This document shows, in pieces, positions 28,449-41,843 of a stretch of 64,000 bases of DNA. This stretch comes from Prado023 sp963700395 (GTDB taxonomy: Bacteria; Actinomycetota; Actinomycetes; S36-B12; CAIYMF01): contig CAVOXI010000008.1 in NCBI GenBank assembly GCA_963700395.1, positions 310,001-374,000 of the forward strand, written 5' to 3'. The position numbers and the translations under genes are program-made. The notes under the pieces were generated by a model. It made no database searches. It saw only the letters and a list, made by a program, of their open reading frames with translations, and had not been told where the DNA came from. How positions within the stretch are numbered: the stretch's first letter is position 1; each line of letters opens with the position of its first letter.

Positions 28449-28537
28449 CCCGGCCAGCCCCAGCGCGAAGCCGAAGGCGAAGGCCACCAAGGAGCCCACG
28501 AAGTCGGCCACGGACAACTGACAGGCGGGCCACCCGA

Positions 28538-28584
28538 TTGTGCTGTCGATTCCGACCGTCACATGGTCGGAATCGTCAGCACAA
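28538..28584. terminator. Long bidirectional hairpin between the HAAS gene and icd
   Basis: The arms TTGTGCTGTCGATTCCGACC and GGTCGGAATCGTCAGCACAA pair over 20 bases with one mismatch around the loop GTCACAT. It sits between convergent genes, with AA or TT at the stem bases. It is unusually long and less GC-rich than other hairpins here. Confidence 0.8.
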
Positions 28585-28615
28585 CGCGGTCGTCAGGCGG
28601 CCAGGCCGTCGACGC

Positions 28616-30829
<2,214 letters not shown>

Positions 30830-30859
30830 CGTGTCGCACTCCTCGCAGGTGGTCTTTTA

Positions 30860-30873
30860 TCTTGACGTCAAGA
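30860..30873. promoter_or_regulatory. Perfect palindrome TCTTGACGTCAAGA upstream of icd
   Basis: This exact 14-bp palindrome lies 31-44 nt upstream of the icd ATG and extends imperfectly to TATCTTGACGTCAAGAGATA. It contains TTGACG on both strands, so it overlaps a possible -35 element. A dimeric repressor or activator of TCA-cycle genes is the natural reading. The regulator is not identifiable from the window. Confidence 0.65.
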
Positions 30874-31118
30874 GATACTCTACGGGCTTCGCGCATTCGG
30901 GAGATCCCTCGAGTGGCGTCCGCGTTCGCGCGAGGCGCCCGCACACCGGAAACGAGCGAGTAGGTGCGGACTCCGCTCCCGAGGATGAGGATAGTCGGGC
31001 GACGGGCGACGTCGCGGGGCGCAGGCCCAGCGGCGCCCTCCGCACCCGAGAACCTCTCCGTCGCCCATCCGTGTGGTCGCGGCCACCGCCTCGCCCCAGA
31101 GCCACGCCGATATCCCCG

Positions 31119-31146
31119 CCTTTACCTGTCGTTAGCCAGGAAAAGG
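31119..31146. promoter_or_regulatory. Inverted repeat upstream of the secreted-protein gene
   Basis: CCTTTACCTG and CAGGAAAAGG are 9-of-10 complementary around an eight-base spacer, about 50 nt before ATG 31197. It could be an operator or an RNA hairpin in the leader. The evidence is symmetry and position only. Confidence 0.4.
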
Positions 31147-31196
31147 CGGCTGAATGGGTGACCAATTTTCCTTCAGGAATGCGAGGCGCGTACCTT

Positions 31197-31859
31197 ATGA
31201 GTATGAACACAAATAGAGCAGGCATGCGTACCGTCCTCGCCGCAGCCGCCGCGGGGGCACTCCTTCTCGGTTCGGCAGGTGGAGCAGTTGCGAAGGGCAA
31301 GCCGGAAGCCGTGCCCGCGCCCCAGAAGAACGACCGACTCGTGAGCGTCAGCATCAAGGGTCATTCACCGATCGACCTGAAGACCGCCACGCCCGCGACG
31401 GCAATCAAGCTGCGCGCGAAGTTGTGGGATCCCAAGAAGGACAGCGCAGCCACCACTGTGGCCGTAACGCTTGGCGTCTACACCAAGAAGGTGAACGGCG
31501 ACTTGTTCAACCTCGGGACCACTGCCGCGCCGGTCCTCGCTCCGCTGTCGGAGGAGACCCCGCTGCTCCTCAAGGGCTCGGACACGACGCACAAGGTCAA
31601 GGACTACTCCGCAACCCCGGCAGTTCAGGGCGCTGCGCCCGCGCTGTGGACGGCCGACGAGCTGGGCCTGCTGGCGACCGCTCTTGACCCGGGAGAGAAG
31701 GCCTACATCTGCATCTCTGCAGTCACAGTGTCACCCGACGTCAACAAGTCGATGAACGTCAAGAAGCGCCTCGGCTTGGCCAAGGGCAAGGCCGTCCGCG
31801 ACTGCGTGAAGGTCATCGACTCGACGCCGCTGACGACGGCTCCTGTGCCGGTTGGCTAG
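31197..31859 (+). CDS. Secreted protein of unknown function
   Basis: This 220-residue protein has a clear signal peptide: a basic start, the core TVLAAAAAGALLLGSAGGA and a probable cleavage after AVA (about residue 36). The mature part is Lys/Thr/Val-rich and probably beta-structured. It has two cysteines, in YICISAV and VRDCVKV, that could form a disulfide. I do not recognise the family. The start is ATG 31197 or ATG 31203, with GAGG about ten bases upstream. The open frame extends to 30816, but that part lies in the promoter region. A strong terminator follows. Confidence 0.8.
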   Translation: MSMNTNRAGMRTVLAAAAAGALLLGSAGGAVAKGKPEAVPAPQKNDRLVSVSIKGHSPIDLKTATPATAIKLRAKLWDPKKDSAATTVAVTLGVYTKKVNGDLFNLGTTAAPVLAPLSEETPLLLKGSDTTHKVKDYSATPAVQGAAPALWTADELGLLATALDPGEKAYICISAVTVSPDVNKSMNVKKRLGLAKGKAVRDCVKVIDSTPLTTAPVPVG

Positions 31860-31894
31860 GCAATCACCCGCCGGGTCTCCGGCAACTGACTGAC

Positions 31895-31936
31895 CCGAAG
31901 GGGCTGGCCGCGCGGAATCGCGGTCGGCCCCTTCGG
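31895..31936 (+). terminator. Terminator after the secreted-protein gene
   Basis: CCGAAGGGGC-T-GGCCGCG and its near-perfect complement CGCGGTCGGCCCCTTCGG form a stem of about 17 bp around GAAT. It is placed between the plus-strand secreted-protein gene and the convergent Sua5 gene. Confidence 0.8.
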
Positions 31937-31968
31937 CATCTCGGCCACGTGCGGGGCATCGTGTCTGG

Positions 31969-33132
31969 TTACTCCGCGCCCCGATGCGCGGCCCGGGCCA
32001 GGCGATCGCGAACGGCCATGGCCAGCGGCCCACCAGTGGCGTCCGGTAGGACGGCGACCACGATGTGAAGCCCCAGCTCGTCTGCGCGACGCAGGGCCGC
32101 GTACAGGTCGCGCGCGTACTCATCGGCACTCGTCGGAGCGGTCAGCCGCGACCATCCCACGGGCGTCTCCACCACGGATTCCGCCACCAATCCGATCGAA
32201 GTGTTCGATAGCGCGTCACTCCCCACGTTCTGCGGGCCGCGCTCGGAGGGCTGGGAGCCGCGCTGGACAAGCATCGCGAGGTCCATCGCGCCAGTGCCAT
32301 CAGCCTCGACGAGGAGGACCCGGGCCAGCGGGGCGTAGTGCGACTCGAGGGTCCCGGGCGCTCGGACGTCATCCAGCGCCCCTCCGCTGCCCTGCGTCGT
32401 GTTGCCCTCCGTCCCGCCGCCGTCAGCCGCCCCGACAATCCCGGCCGAAGGGGCGACCCCCGCCAGAACCCTGTCGATCTGCTCCTGGCTGATCGCGCCG
32501 AGGCGCAGCACCCGCGGCGACGCGGCAGTGCAGTCCACGATCGTGGACTCGACGCCGATCGCGCATGGACCACCGTCCACGACGAGGTCCCTCGCGGCGT
32601 CCATCGAGGCGCCGACCTCGGCGAGCACGTCACCCGCGCTTGTCGGGCTGACCCGGCCGAAGCGGTTGGCACTGGGCGCGGCAACCCCGCGCGCGGGGTC
32701 TCCGGCGAGTCGGGCCAGGGCCTCGAGGCAGGCGCGCGCGACCGGATGGTCCGGGCAGCGCAGGGCGACAGTGTCCTGGCCGCCGGTGATGAAGTCCCCC
32801 GCGCGCGGGCTGCGGGCGACGATGACCGTGAGCGCGCCCGGCCAGAAGGCCGCGACCAACCGCTCCGCCGCGGGGTTGGGGCCGGCGGACCACCCCGCGA
32901 GCGCCTGGGCGCCCTGCACATGGACGATCAGCGGATGGTCGGCGGGGCGACCCTTCGCCTCGTACACCCGGGCCACGGCGCGCGCATCCTGGGCGTCGGC
33001 AGCGAGGCCGTACACCGTCTCGGTGGGCAGGCCCACGATCCCGCCCGACATCCACGCCCGCGCTGCCGCTGAGGCGACCTGCTGGTCGGGAGAGCCGTCA
33101 GCGCGGCGCCCGTCGAGCAGGGGGATGTCCAC
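31969..33132 (-). CDS. Threonylcarbamoyl-AMP synthase (Sua5 family)
   Basis: This 387-residue enzyme makes threonylcarbamoyl-AMP for the t6A modification of tRNAs that read ANN codons. The YrdC-type domain (about 15-210) has GIVGLPTETVYGLAADA, ARVYEAKGRPADHPLIVH, FWPGALTVIV and GVESTIVDC. A C-terminal Sua5 domain (about 260-387) follows a linker. SHYAPLARVLLVEADG starts that domain, so this is the long Sua5 type, not the short TsaC. GTG 33132 is the only good start. It converges with the secreted-protein gene and is separated from secA by about 225 nt of unassigned sequence. Confidence 0.92.
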   Translation of the reverse strand: MDIPLLDGRRADGSPDQQVASAAARAWMSGGIVGLPTETVYGLAADAQDARAVARVYEAKGRPADHPLIVHVQGAQALAGWSAGPNPAAERLVAAFWPGALTVIVARSPRAGDFITGGQDTVALRCPDHPVARACLEALARLAGDPARGVAAPSANRFGRVSPTSAGDVLAEVGASMDAARDLVVDGGPCAIGVESTIVDCTAASPRVLRLGAISQEQIDRVLAGVAPSAGIVGAADGGGTEGNTTQGSGGALDDVRAPGTLESHYAPLARVLLVEADGTGAMDLAMLVQRGSQPSERGPQNVGSDALSNTSIGLVAESVVETPVGWSRLTAPTSADEYARDLYAALRRADELGLHIVVAVLPDATGGPLAMAVRDRLARAAHRGAE

Positions 33133-33358
33133 GCCAGAATCCTACGGTCGTCGCAGGAAGTCGCCCGTACGTCGCCGGCGGGACCGAGCACCGAACCGAC
33201 CGCTCGGTCGAGGCCGGGCCGGGGGCCTCAACGGCGTTCGCTCTCGCGTCGTCTTCACTACATTCCGGGGCCCCACCCGGCCGGCTCACACACGATCTCG
33301 TCGGACCGAGGACGGACCTTGAGCCAATCCCACGGATGGCCCAAACACCGGCAGGGGG

Positions 33359-36259
<2,901 letters not shown>

Positions 36260-36404
36260 GCGGGCCCCTCTCGCAACTCGGGTGCACATCCCCCGACGCC
36301 GTCGTGCGCGGGTTCATTGACCCCCCATCGTAGTCGGCCGCCGGCCAGCGGCGACCCCATCCGCCCGTGCGGGATCGCCCACCGCGGCGCGTGCACCTGC
36401 CCGC

Positions 36405-37047
36405 TCACTCAGGCAGGTCGACCAGCCCCCTGCGCAGGGCCGTGGCAACGGCGTCCGTCCGATTGGCCACGCCCGAGCTTGCGCGTGACGGAGTGCACGT
36501 GGTTGCGCACCGTGTTCTCGCTGATGGCCAGGCGCTGGGCGATCTGGGCGTTCGTGGCGCCGGTGACCAACCCGCGCAGCACCTCCAGCTCCCGGCGGCT
36601 CAGCTCGGGGGGTCGTTCACCTGAGACCTCCGAGAGCAGCTCACCGCGCAGCACGCCTGCCAGCGGCGCAGCCACCCAGTTCTGCCCGGCGAGCGCCGCG
36701 GACACCGCCGCCCCCAGCTCGTCAGGGGCGCACCTGCGGTGCACCACCGCCAGCGCGCCGGCCTCCATCGCCTCCACCATCCCCACGGACAGGGCGCGCC
36801 GGACCACCATGACGACCGCCACCCCCGGAGCCCGTGAGGCCAGTTCGGTGGCGATGTCGGTGCCGTAGGGGCGCAGGCCCAGGCCCGCATCGACCACGAC
36901 CGCCGCCGGGCGGAGGCCGGGCACCTGCCCCACCCACACCCCCACGTCGGGGTCCGAGGTGGTTGGCGACAGGGTGACGGCGTCGAACCCGGCCGCGTTC
37001 AGGAGCCCCACGGCCCCCACGGCGAAGACCGGCTCGGCGTCAACCAC
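36405..37047 (-). CDS. LuxR-type response regulator, C-terminus shifted by a homopolymer indel
   Basis: The protein has a receiver-like domain (about 1-120; the likely phospho-acceptor is in PAAVVVDAGL) and a LuxR helix-turn-helix (about 148-200; PELSRRELEVLRGLVTGATN, then ISENTVRNHVHSVTRKLG). After KLG the open frame reads RGQSDGRRCHG and stops at 36409. One base less in a GGG run at about 36472-36475 gives VANRTDAVATALRRGLVDLPE and a stop at 36405, the normal LuxR ending. I therefore extend the gene to 36405. GTG 37047 leaves the first receiver strand short, and an upstream non-ATG start is possible. No histidine kinase partner adjoins. Confidence 0.78.
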
Positions 37048-37123
37048 CAGGACGCGCTCCGGCGGTTCAGATCCCCTCGACCTCCCTGACCCCCGGGCGG
37101 CCCGACCATCCCTCCCGAACGGC

Positions 37124-37723
37124 CTAGCCGTCGGTCCCGCCCTCCAGTCGGAGCAGTCCGTAGTTGTAGCCGCGGCGGTGGTAGACCACCGACGGTGCGC
37201 CGGAGTCGCTGTCGCGGAAGAGGTAGAAGTCGTGGCCGACGAGCTCGAGGGACTCCACGGCCTGGGCCACGGTCATCGGCTGTGCGCTGTGCTCCTTGAG
37301 CCGCACGACGATGGGACCCTCCTCCCACACGGTCCCGTCATCGGGCTCCGCCTCGTCGCTCTGCTCGGCCGGCGCAGGGACGATGTCGGCGGCCGGGACC
37401 ACCACGACCTTCTCGGCCCGCCTGTTGCGCTTGCGGTCGGCGGCCCGGCGCAGCCGCTCCTCCAGGCGCGCCAGGGCGATGTCGGTGGCCGCGTACTTGT
37501 CCTGGGCGTGGGCCTCGGCCCGGATCACGGGACCGCTTCCGCGGCAGGTCAGCTCCACCTCGTAGGCACGATCGGACTGGCGCGGATTGGGCTCGTAGGA
37601 CACCTCGACGTCGACATGGGCGATGGGCAGCCCGAACCGGTCCACCTTCCCCACCTTGCCCGCGACGTGCTCCCGGAATCGATCCGACACATCGAGGTGA
37701 CGACCCCTGACGACGATGTCCAC
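37124..37723 (-). CDS. hpf: Long-form ribosome hibernation promoting factor
   Basis: This 199-residue protein dimerises and inactivates 70S ribosomes in stationary phase. The N-terminal S30AE domain (1-100) begins MDIVVRGRHLDVSDRFREHV and contains EVELTCRGSGPVIRAEAHAQDKYAA, seen in parts. The C-terminal dimerisation domain (about 140-195) carries IVVRLKEHSAQPMTVAQAV and HDFYLFRDSDSGAPSVVYHRR. A 40-residue Pro/Ala/Glu linker joins them. GTG 37723 follows GGAGGA. It lies in the comF-hpf-secA order typical of actinobacteria. Confidence 0.95.
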   Translation of the reverse strand: MDIVVRGRHLDVSDRFREHVAGKVGKVDRFGLPIAHVDVEVSYEPNPRQSDRAYEVELTCRGSGPVIRAEAHAQDKYAATDIALARLEERLRRAADRKRNRRAEKVVVVPAADIVPAPAEQSDEAEPDDGTVWEEGPIVVRLKEHSAQPMTVAQAVESLELVGHDFYLFRDSDSGAPSVVYHRRGYNYGLLRLEGGTDG

Positions 37724-37792
37724 GTGTCCTCCGACTGTTGGCTGTACGTGCTCGGCACGCCAGCGTGGTGGTTGCCCTGCGCACCCACAACG

Positions 37793-38503
37793 CTAGTCGG
37801 CGTGGGTCGGGAACGCACGGTGCCGGGGTCCGGGGGACCACGTGACGGCAGCCGCGCACGAGACCGCGCGACCCGCCGCGCCCAGGGCTCGCACCGCCTC
37901 CGCCACGGTGGCGCCGGTCGTGGTGACGTCATCGACGACCACGATCACCCCGGGCGGCAGGGCGAGCGCCCGCAGCGAGCCCGCGACATTCATGGTGCGC
38001 TGCTCGCGGGTCAGCCCCACCTGGTCGCGGCTGGTCCGCACGTGCTCCAGCCCGGCGCACCGGTGCGCCGGCACGCCGGCTCGACGCAGCTGGCGGGCAG
38101 CGCGTCCGGCCAGGACGGCGGTGTGGTCCGACCCCCGCGTGCGGACCGCGCTGCGCCGCGACGGCACCGGGACGATCCACACCGGGACGCCCCGTGGGGC
38201 GCGGGCATCGGCCAGCGCATCGGTGACCGCGAGTGCCAGCAGCGACGCCAGTGGGCTCCCGAGCCGACGGACCTGCGCGTCCTTGAACGCCACGACGGCC
38301 CGCCCTGCCGGACCCGCATGCTCGCAGGCCGCCCTGCAGGGCACGGGGCCGGGGACGCGCACCGTGCCGGGGCCCATGCACGCCCGGGCGCAGCGTGGAC
38401 ACCAGGCCAGGCCCGGCGCGCCACAGCCGGCACACTCCTGTGGGACCACGAGGTCCAGCGCCGCCTCGGCCGCCTGCGTCAACCAGGACAGCGCGGCGCT
38501 CAT
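37793..38503 (-). CDS. comF: ComF family phosphoribosyltransferase-like protein
   Basis: This 236-residue protein has an N-terminal zinc-ribbon (VPQECAGCGAPGLAWCPRC, with two CxxC-type pairs) and a C-terminal phosphoribosyltransferase fold. VIVVVDDVTTTGATVAEAVRAL is the PRPP-binding loop, and HVRTSRDQVGLTREQRTMNV is the typical preceding segment. ComF assists DNA uptake in competent bacteria, but most actinobacterial copies have no proven role. ATG 38503 overlaps the lpqB stop by ATGA, so it belongs to the mtrA-mtrB-lpqB transcript. Confidence 0.92.
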   Translation of the reverse strand: MSAALSWLTQAAEAALDLVVPQECAGCGAPGLAWCPRCARACMGPGTVRVPGPVPCRAACEHAGPAGRAVVAFKDAQVRRLGSPLASLLALAVTDALADARAPRGVPVWIVPVPSRRSAVRTRGSDHTAVLAGRAARQLRRAGVPAHRCAGLEHVRTSRDQVGLTREQRTMNVAGSLRALALPPGVIVVVDDVTTTGATVAEAVRALGAAGRAVSCAAAVTWSPGPRHRAFPTHAD

Positions 38504-40308
38504 CCCGGGTAGGCCACGGAGCGCGCAGCACCCTGGCCGCGCCACTGCAGGCCGACATTGGCGTACAGCAGGTCGCCCTCCCCCGACACCAGGGTCGCCG
38601 AGCCCGGGGCCCCGGCCACCTCGAGGGGATCCGGCGGGGACCCCAGCAGCTGGGCCTCGCCGCTGCCGACCCCGACCCGCAGGATCTGGAGGCTGCTGGT
38701 CTGGGTCTTGCCGAGGACCTCGAGCGTGCCCGAGTTGCGCCAGGCGACGTCGCGGACGTCGGACACGGACATGGCGATCCGGCGGACCGAACCGATCACG
38801 AGCCCGTCTGCGTCCGGCTGGATCACGCCCAGGTACAGGAGCCCGCCAGCCAGGAGGACGACCCGGGTCCCGTCGCGCGCGAGACGGACCGAGGTGATGG
38901 GCGCAGAGCCAAGCTCAGGCTGGACCGCGACCTCCTCCGGCAACCCGTTGGGGAGGACTCGCACGACACGACCCGCGTCGGTGAACCAGGCCCTGCCATC
39001 GACATCGAAGCTCGCGCCCCCGATGTCGCTGCCCTCGATGCGCTGCTCGGCGACGCCGCGCGCCAGGGGCAGGATCCACATGGCTCGACGGTCCGGCTCG
39101 ACCGCGGCAGCCGCGCGCTGGTCCAGCGAGACCCCGAGATCGATCAGGGACTCCGAGTCGGGGACGTTGAGGGGCAGTGAGGTCCGGCCCCCCTCCGCCA
39201 CCCGGACCACGGCCGGCCCGTCGAGCACGTAGTAGGGCAGCCGCGCGTCGCCTGTGGACCCGGTCGTGAGGCTGTCCGGGCTGCGCGCCTGCCACACCGA
39301 ACGATCCATCACCTCCGGGGCCCCGGGCACGTCGAAGGGCTCACCGCCCACCTCGAGTCGGACCGAGGTGACCTCAGGCAGCGCCGTGAGCGTCCAGGTG
39401 AGTTGCGCGGCGAGGTCCCGTCGCTGGACGTCGGTGGCGACCAGGGCCTGGTCGGTGAGCTCAACGAGCGCCACCCCGTTGCTGACCGGGACAGCGCCAA
39501 GGGCGAGGGAGGTTCCCGGCGGCGCACCCGTCCGCACCCCCGGGGCCAGCCACTCTGCGGGGCCGGCCAGCACGCGCTCGGCCAGGGCAGTGGGCAGGCT
39601 CGGGCCCACGACGGGGAGCAGGCGGCTGTCCGGGACGAGCGCCCCACTGCGCGCCGAGGGGTAGTGGACCTGGTACTCGCGATACGCGCGGCGCAGGTCC
39701 GAGTCGCTGACCAGGATGCCGGACGGCGGGTCGGAGATGCGCCACTGCGGGATCCCCGAGGTGCCGTCCACGACCTGCTCGAGGGGGAAGGTGAACTTCT
39801 CGGTGGATGCCGGATCGACGGGATCCAGGGTGCCCTCGTCGTTCAACCGGCTGTTGACGGCCATCCGGGCACTGACTGAGGCGTCCTTGGACTCGGCGAC
39901 CTTGAGCGAGGACTGCTCGTAGACCGTGGTGGCCGCATCAGGGTCCCAGGCCTCGGACGCCTCGGGCGTCAGGTAGCGCCGGGCGATGGCGTGGTCCGAC
40001 TCGAGGCTGGCATTGGCCTCGAGGAACCCGCGCACGATCTCCGTGGCGCTCGCCCCGACGCTGGGTGGCGCTGCGATGACCCGGATGAACTGCGACGACT
40101 CACCGGCGTCGACGACCGGACCCTCCTCGATGGGCCCGGACGTGGGAACCCCGGAACAGGCAGCCAGGGCGATGCCGGCCGCAGCGACGAAGCCCGTCGC
40201 ACGGGCTCGGGCACGGGCTCGTGCGCGGCTGCGGGCTGAGCGCCCGGAGGTCCGGGCGCCCGCGTGAGGCGATGCCTCGTGGAGCCCTGCGTCGACGTGG
40301 CCGGTCAT
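38500..40308 (-). CDS. lpqB: Lipoprotein LpqB
   Basis: This 602-residue lipoprotein modulates the MtrAB system. After an Arg/Ala-rich head, GFVAAAGIALAAC gives a lipobox with Cys51 as the lipidation site. The N-terminal part has the LpqB/GerMN-like domain (SSQFIRVIAAPPSVGASATEIVRGFLEA, seen in parts) and a middle GerMN-like region VALVELTDQALV. The C-terminal part has WD-like strands such as VRLARDGTRVVLLAGG. The signal is unusually long at the N-terminus, but no downstream start exists before the lipobox. ATG 40308 overlaps the mtrB stop (ATGA). Confidence 0.93.
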   Translation of the reverse strand: MTGHVDAGLHEASPHAGARTSGRSARSRARARARARATGFVAAAGIALAACSGVPTSGPIEEGPVVDAGESSQFIRVIAAPPSVGASATEIVRGFLEANASLESDHAIARRYLTPEASEAWDPDAATTVYEQSSLKVAESKDASVSARMAVNSRLNDEGTLDPVDPASTEKFTFPLEQVVDGTSGIPQWRISDPPSGILVSDSDLRRAYREYQVHYPSARSGALVPDSRLLPVVGPSLPTALAERVLAGPAEWLAPGVRTGAPPGTSLALGAVPVSNGVALVELTDQALVATDVQRRDLAAQLTWTLTALPEVTSVRLEVGGEPFDVPGAPEVMDRSVWQARSPDSLTTGSTGDARLPYYVLDGPAVVRVAEGGRTSLPLNVPDSESLIDLGVSLDQRAAAAVEPDRRAMWILPLARGVAEQRIEGSDIGGASFDVDGRAWFTDAGRVVRVLPNGLPEEVAVQPELGSAPITSVRLARDGTRVVLLAGGLLYLGVIQPDADGLVIGSVRRIAMSVSDVRDVAWRNSGTLEVLGKTQTSSLQILRVGVGSGEAQLLGSPPDPLEVAGAPGSATLVSGEGDLLYANVGLQWRGQGAARSVAYPG

Positions 40309-41843
40309 GCCAGCGCCACCCCCTCAGGGGCCAGGGGCAGGCGCAGCGTGAAGGTCGCGCCCTGCCCGGGCGCCCCGGATGCCGACAGCGTCCCACCATG
40401 GGCACGGGCGTCCCCCAGCGCGATCGACAGGCCGAGGCCCGTACCGCCGACACGGCGCACCCGCGACGGGTCCGCCCGCCAGAACCGCGTGAAGACGTGG
40501 GTGAGCTCCTGCTGGGACAGGCCGACCCCCTGATCGGTGACGGCGAGCTGCGCCTCGCTCCCCTCGAGCATGACCTCCACCACCACCGGCCGACCCATCC
40601 CGTGCTCGAGGGCGTTGGAGATGAGGTTGGCCAGGATCCGCTCGACCCTGTGCGCATCGCACGGGACGACCAGGCTGTGCAGGCCGATCACCTCCACGGG
40701 GCTCTCGAGCTCGACGGCCAGCGGCTCCAACGACCCAGCCACTCGCTCGGACATCGCCCTGAGGTCGACCTCCTCGTAGTCCAGCGGGACGGAGCCGGCA
40801 TCCTGCCGCGAGGTCTCCAGCAGGTCCGCCAGCAGCGCCTCGAACCGGTTGAGCTGGTTCTGGAGCAGCTCGACCGCCCGGGCATCTTCCGAGGGGAGCT
40901 CCTGGCGCTTGTCGTGCAGCAGGTCCGCAGCCATGCGCACGGTCGTCAGCGGGGTCCGCAGCTCATGGGACACGTCGGCGACGAACTGCTGCTGGACGGA
41001 GGACAGCTTCTCCAGCTCGTCGATCTGGGACTGCAGCGTCCCAGCCATCTCGTTGAAGCTCATCGCCAGCTGGGCCAGGTCGTCCTGGCCGCGAACCCGC
41101 ATCCGCGCCTCGAGGTGGCCCGACGAGAACCGCCGGGCCGTGCGCGCCGCCTCGTGGACGGGGGACACGATCATGAACGTGACCAGCGCCGCCAGGCCGG
41201 CCAGGCCGAGGATGATCAGCAGCCCGGCCACGGCGGTCGCGTTGCGCACCAGCGTGAGCGTCTCCTGCTCGGTGTCCAGCGGGAACAGCTGATAGAGCTC
41301 GTACGGTCCGACCCCGCGCACCGCGAGCGGTGCCCCGACGACGAAACCGGGGACCTCACGGCCGTCCGTGTAGCGCATCGTCGTGTAGGTCCAGGCCTGG
41401 CGCTGGCTGCCCGAGACGATGTCGCGCATGGCCCCGGGCACGCTCGTCTCCGAGATGAGGTTCGTGCCGCGCTCCGGGGTCGCGCTCAGCCCCGCCGGCT
41501 CGGAGGCGAGCACCAGGACCTCGAAGAGCCCTGCCTGTGCACCACGCGCGGCCATCGCCGCCACCACCGCATCGATGGTGCGCGAGGGCGGCACGTCGCT
41601 GCCCTGGGCCGGGGTGGCATCCAGGATGCGCTGCGCCTCGCTGCGGGCGGCCGTCGCCTCGGCCAGGGCCCCGGCCTCCTTGGACCCCAGGACGCCCGCG
41701 GAGATGTTGCCCAGGAGGGCCGGCATCAGCAGGACGAGGATCAACGTGGACCCGACGATCGTGCCGAGGATGACCCGGAACCTCAGGGACGCCCGCCATC
41801 GCTGGTGCAGGTGACCGGGGACGGCACGGACCCGACCCAGCAT
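40305..41843 (-). CDS. mtrB: Sensor histidine kinase MtrB
   Basis: This 512-residue kinase has helix 1 at about 22-46, an extracytoplasmic sensor (about 47-200), helix 2 at about 203-226, a HAMP domain (VHEAARTARRFSSGHLEARM), HisKA (FVADVSHELRTPLTTVRMA, phospho-acceptor His293) and HATPase_c (NLISNALEHGMG, DQGVGLSQQEL, GGTGLGLSIA). MtrB with MtrA controls cell-wall metabolism and division in actinobacteria. Its ATG overlaps the mtrA stop by one base (TGATG), so the two are made together. Confidence 0.96.
   Translation of the reverse strand: MLGRVRAVPGHLHQRWRASLRFRVILGTIVGSTLILVLLMPALLGNISAGVLGSKEAGALAEATAARSEAQRILDATPAQGSDVPPSRTIDAVVAAMAARGAQAGLFEVLVLASEPAGLSATPERGTNLISETSVPGAMRDIVSGSQRQAWTYTTMRYTDGREVPGFVVGAPLAVRGVGPYELYQLFPLDTEQETLTLVRNATAVAGLLIILGLAGLAALVTFMIVSPVHEAARTARRFSSGHLEARMRVRGQDDLAQLAMSFNEMAGTLQSQIDELEKLSSVQQQFVADVSHELRTPLTTVRMAADLLHDKRQELPSEDARAVELLQNQLNRFEALLADLLETSRQDAGSVPLDYEEVDLRAMSERVAGSLEPLAVELESPVEVIGLHSLVVPCDAHRVERILANLISNALEHGMGRPVVVEVMLEGSEAQLAVTDQGVGLSQQELTHVFTRFWRADPSRVRRVGGTGLGLSIALGDARAHGGTLSASGAPGQGATFTLRLPLAPEGVALA

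Larger units (their letters stand above)
30830..31196. other. Divergent icd / secreted-protein intergenic region
   Basis: About 367 nt hold the icd palindrome (30860-30873), a spacer with no convincing gene, and a hairpin-like inverted repeat at 31119-31146 (CCTTTACCTG / CAGGAAAAGG) ahead of the secreted-protein gene. The base composition drops in GC near both start sites. Open frames crossing the region on either strand are extensions of neighbouring frames. Confidence 0.5.
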
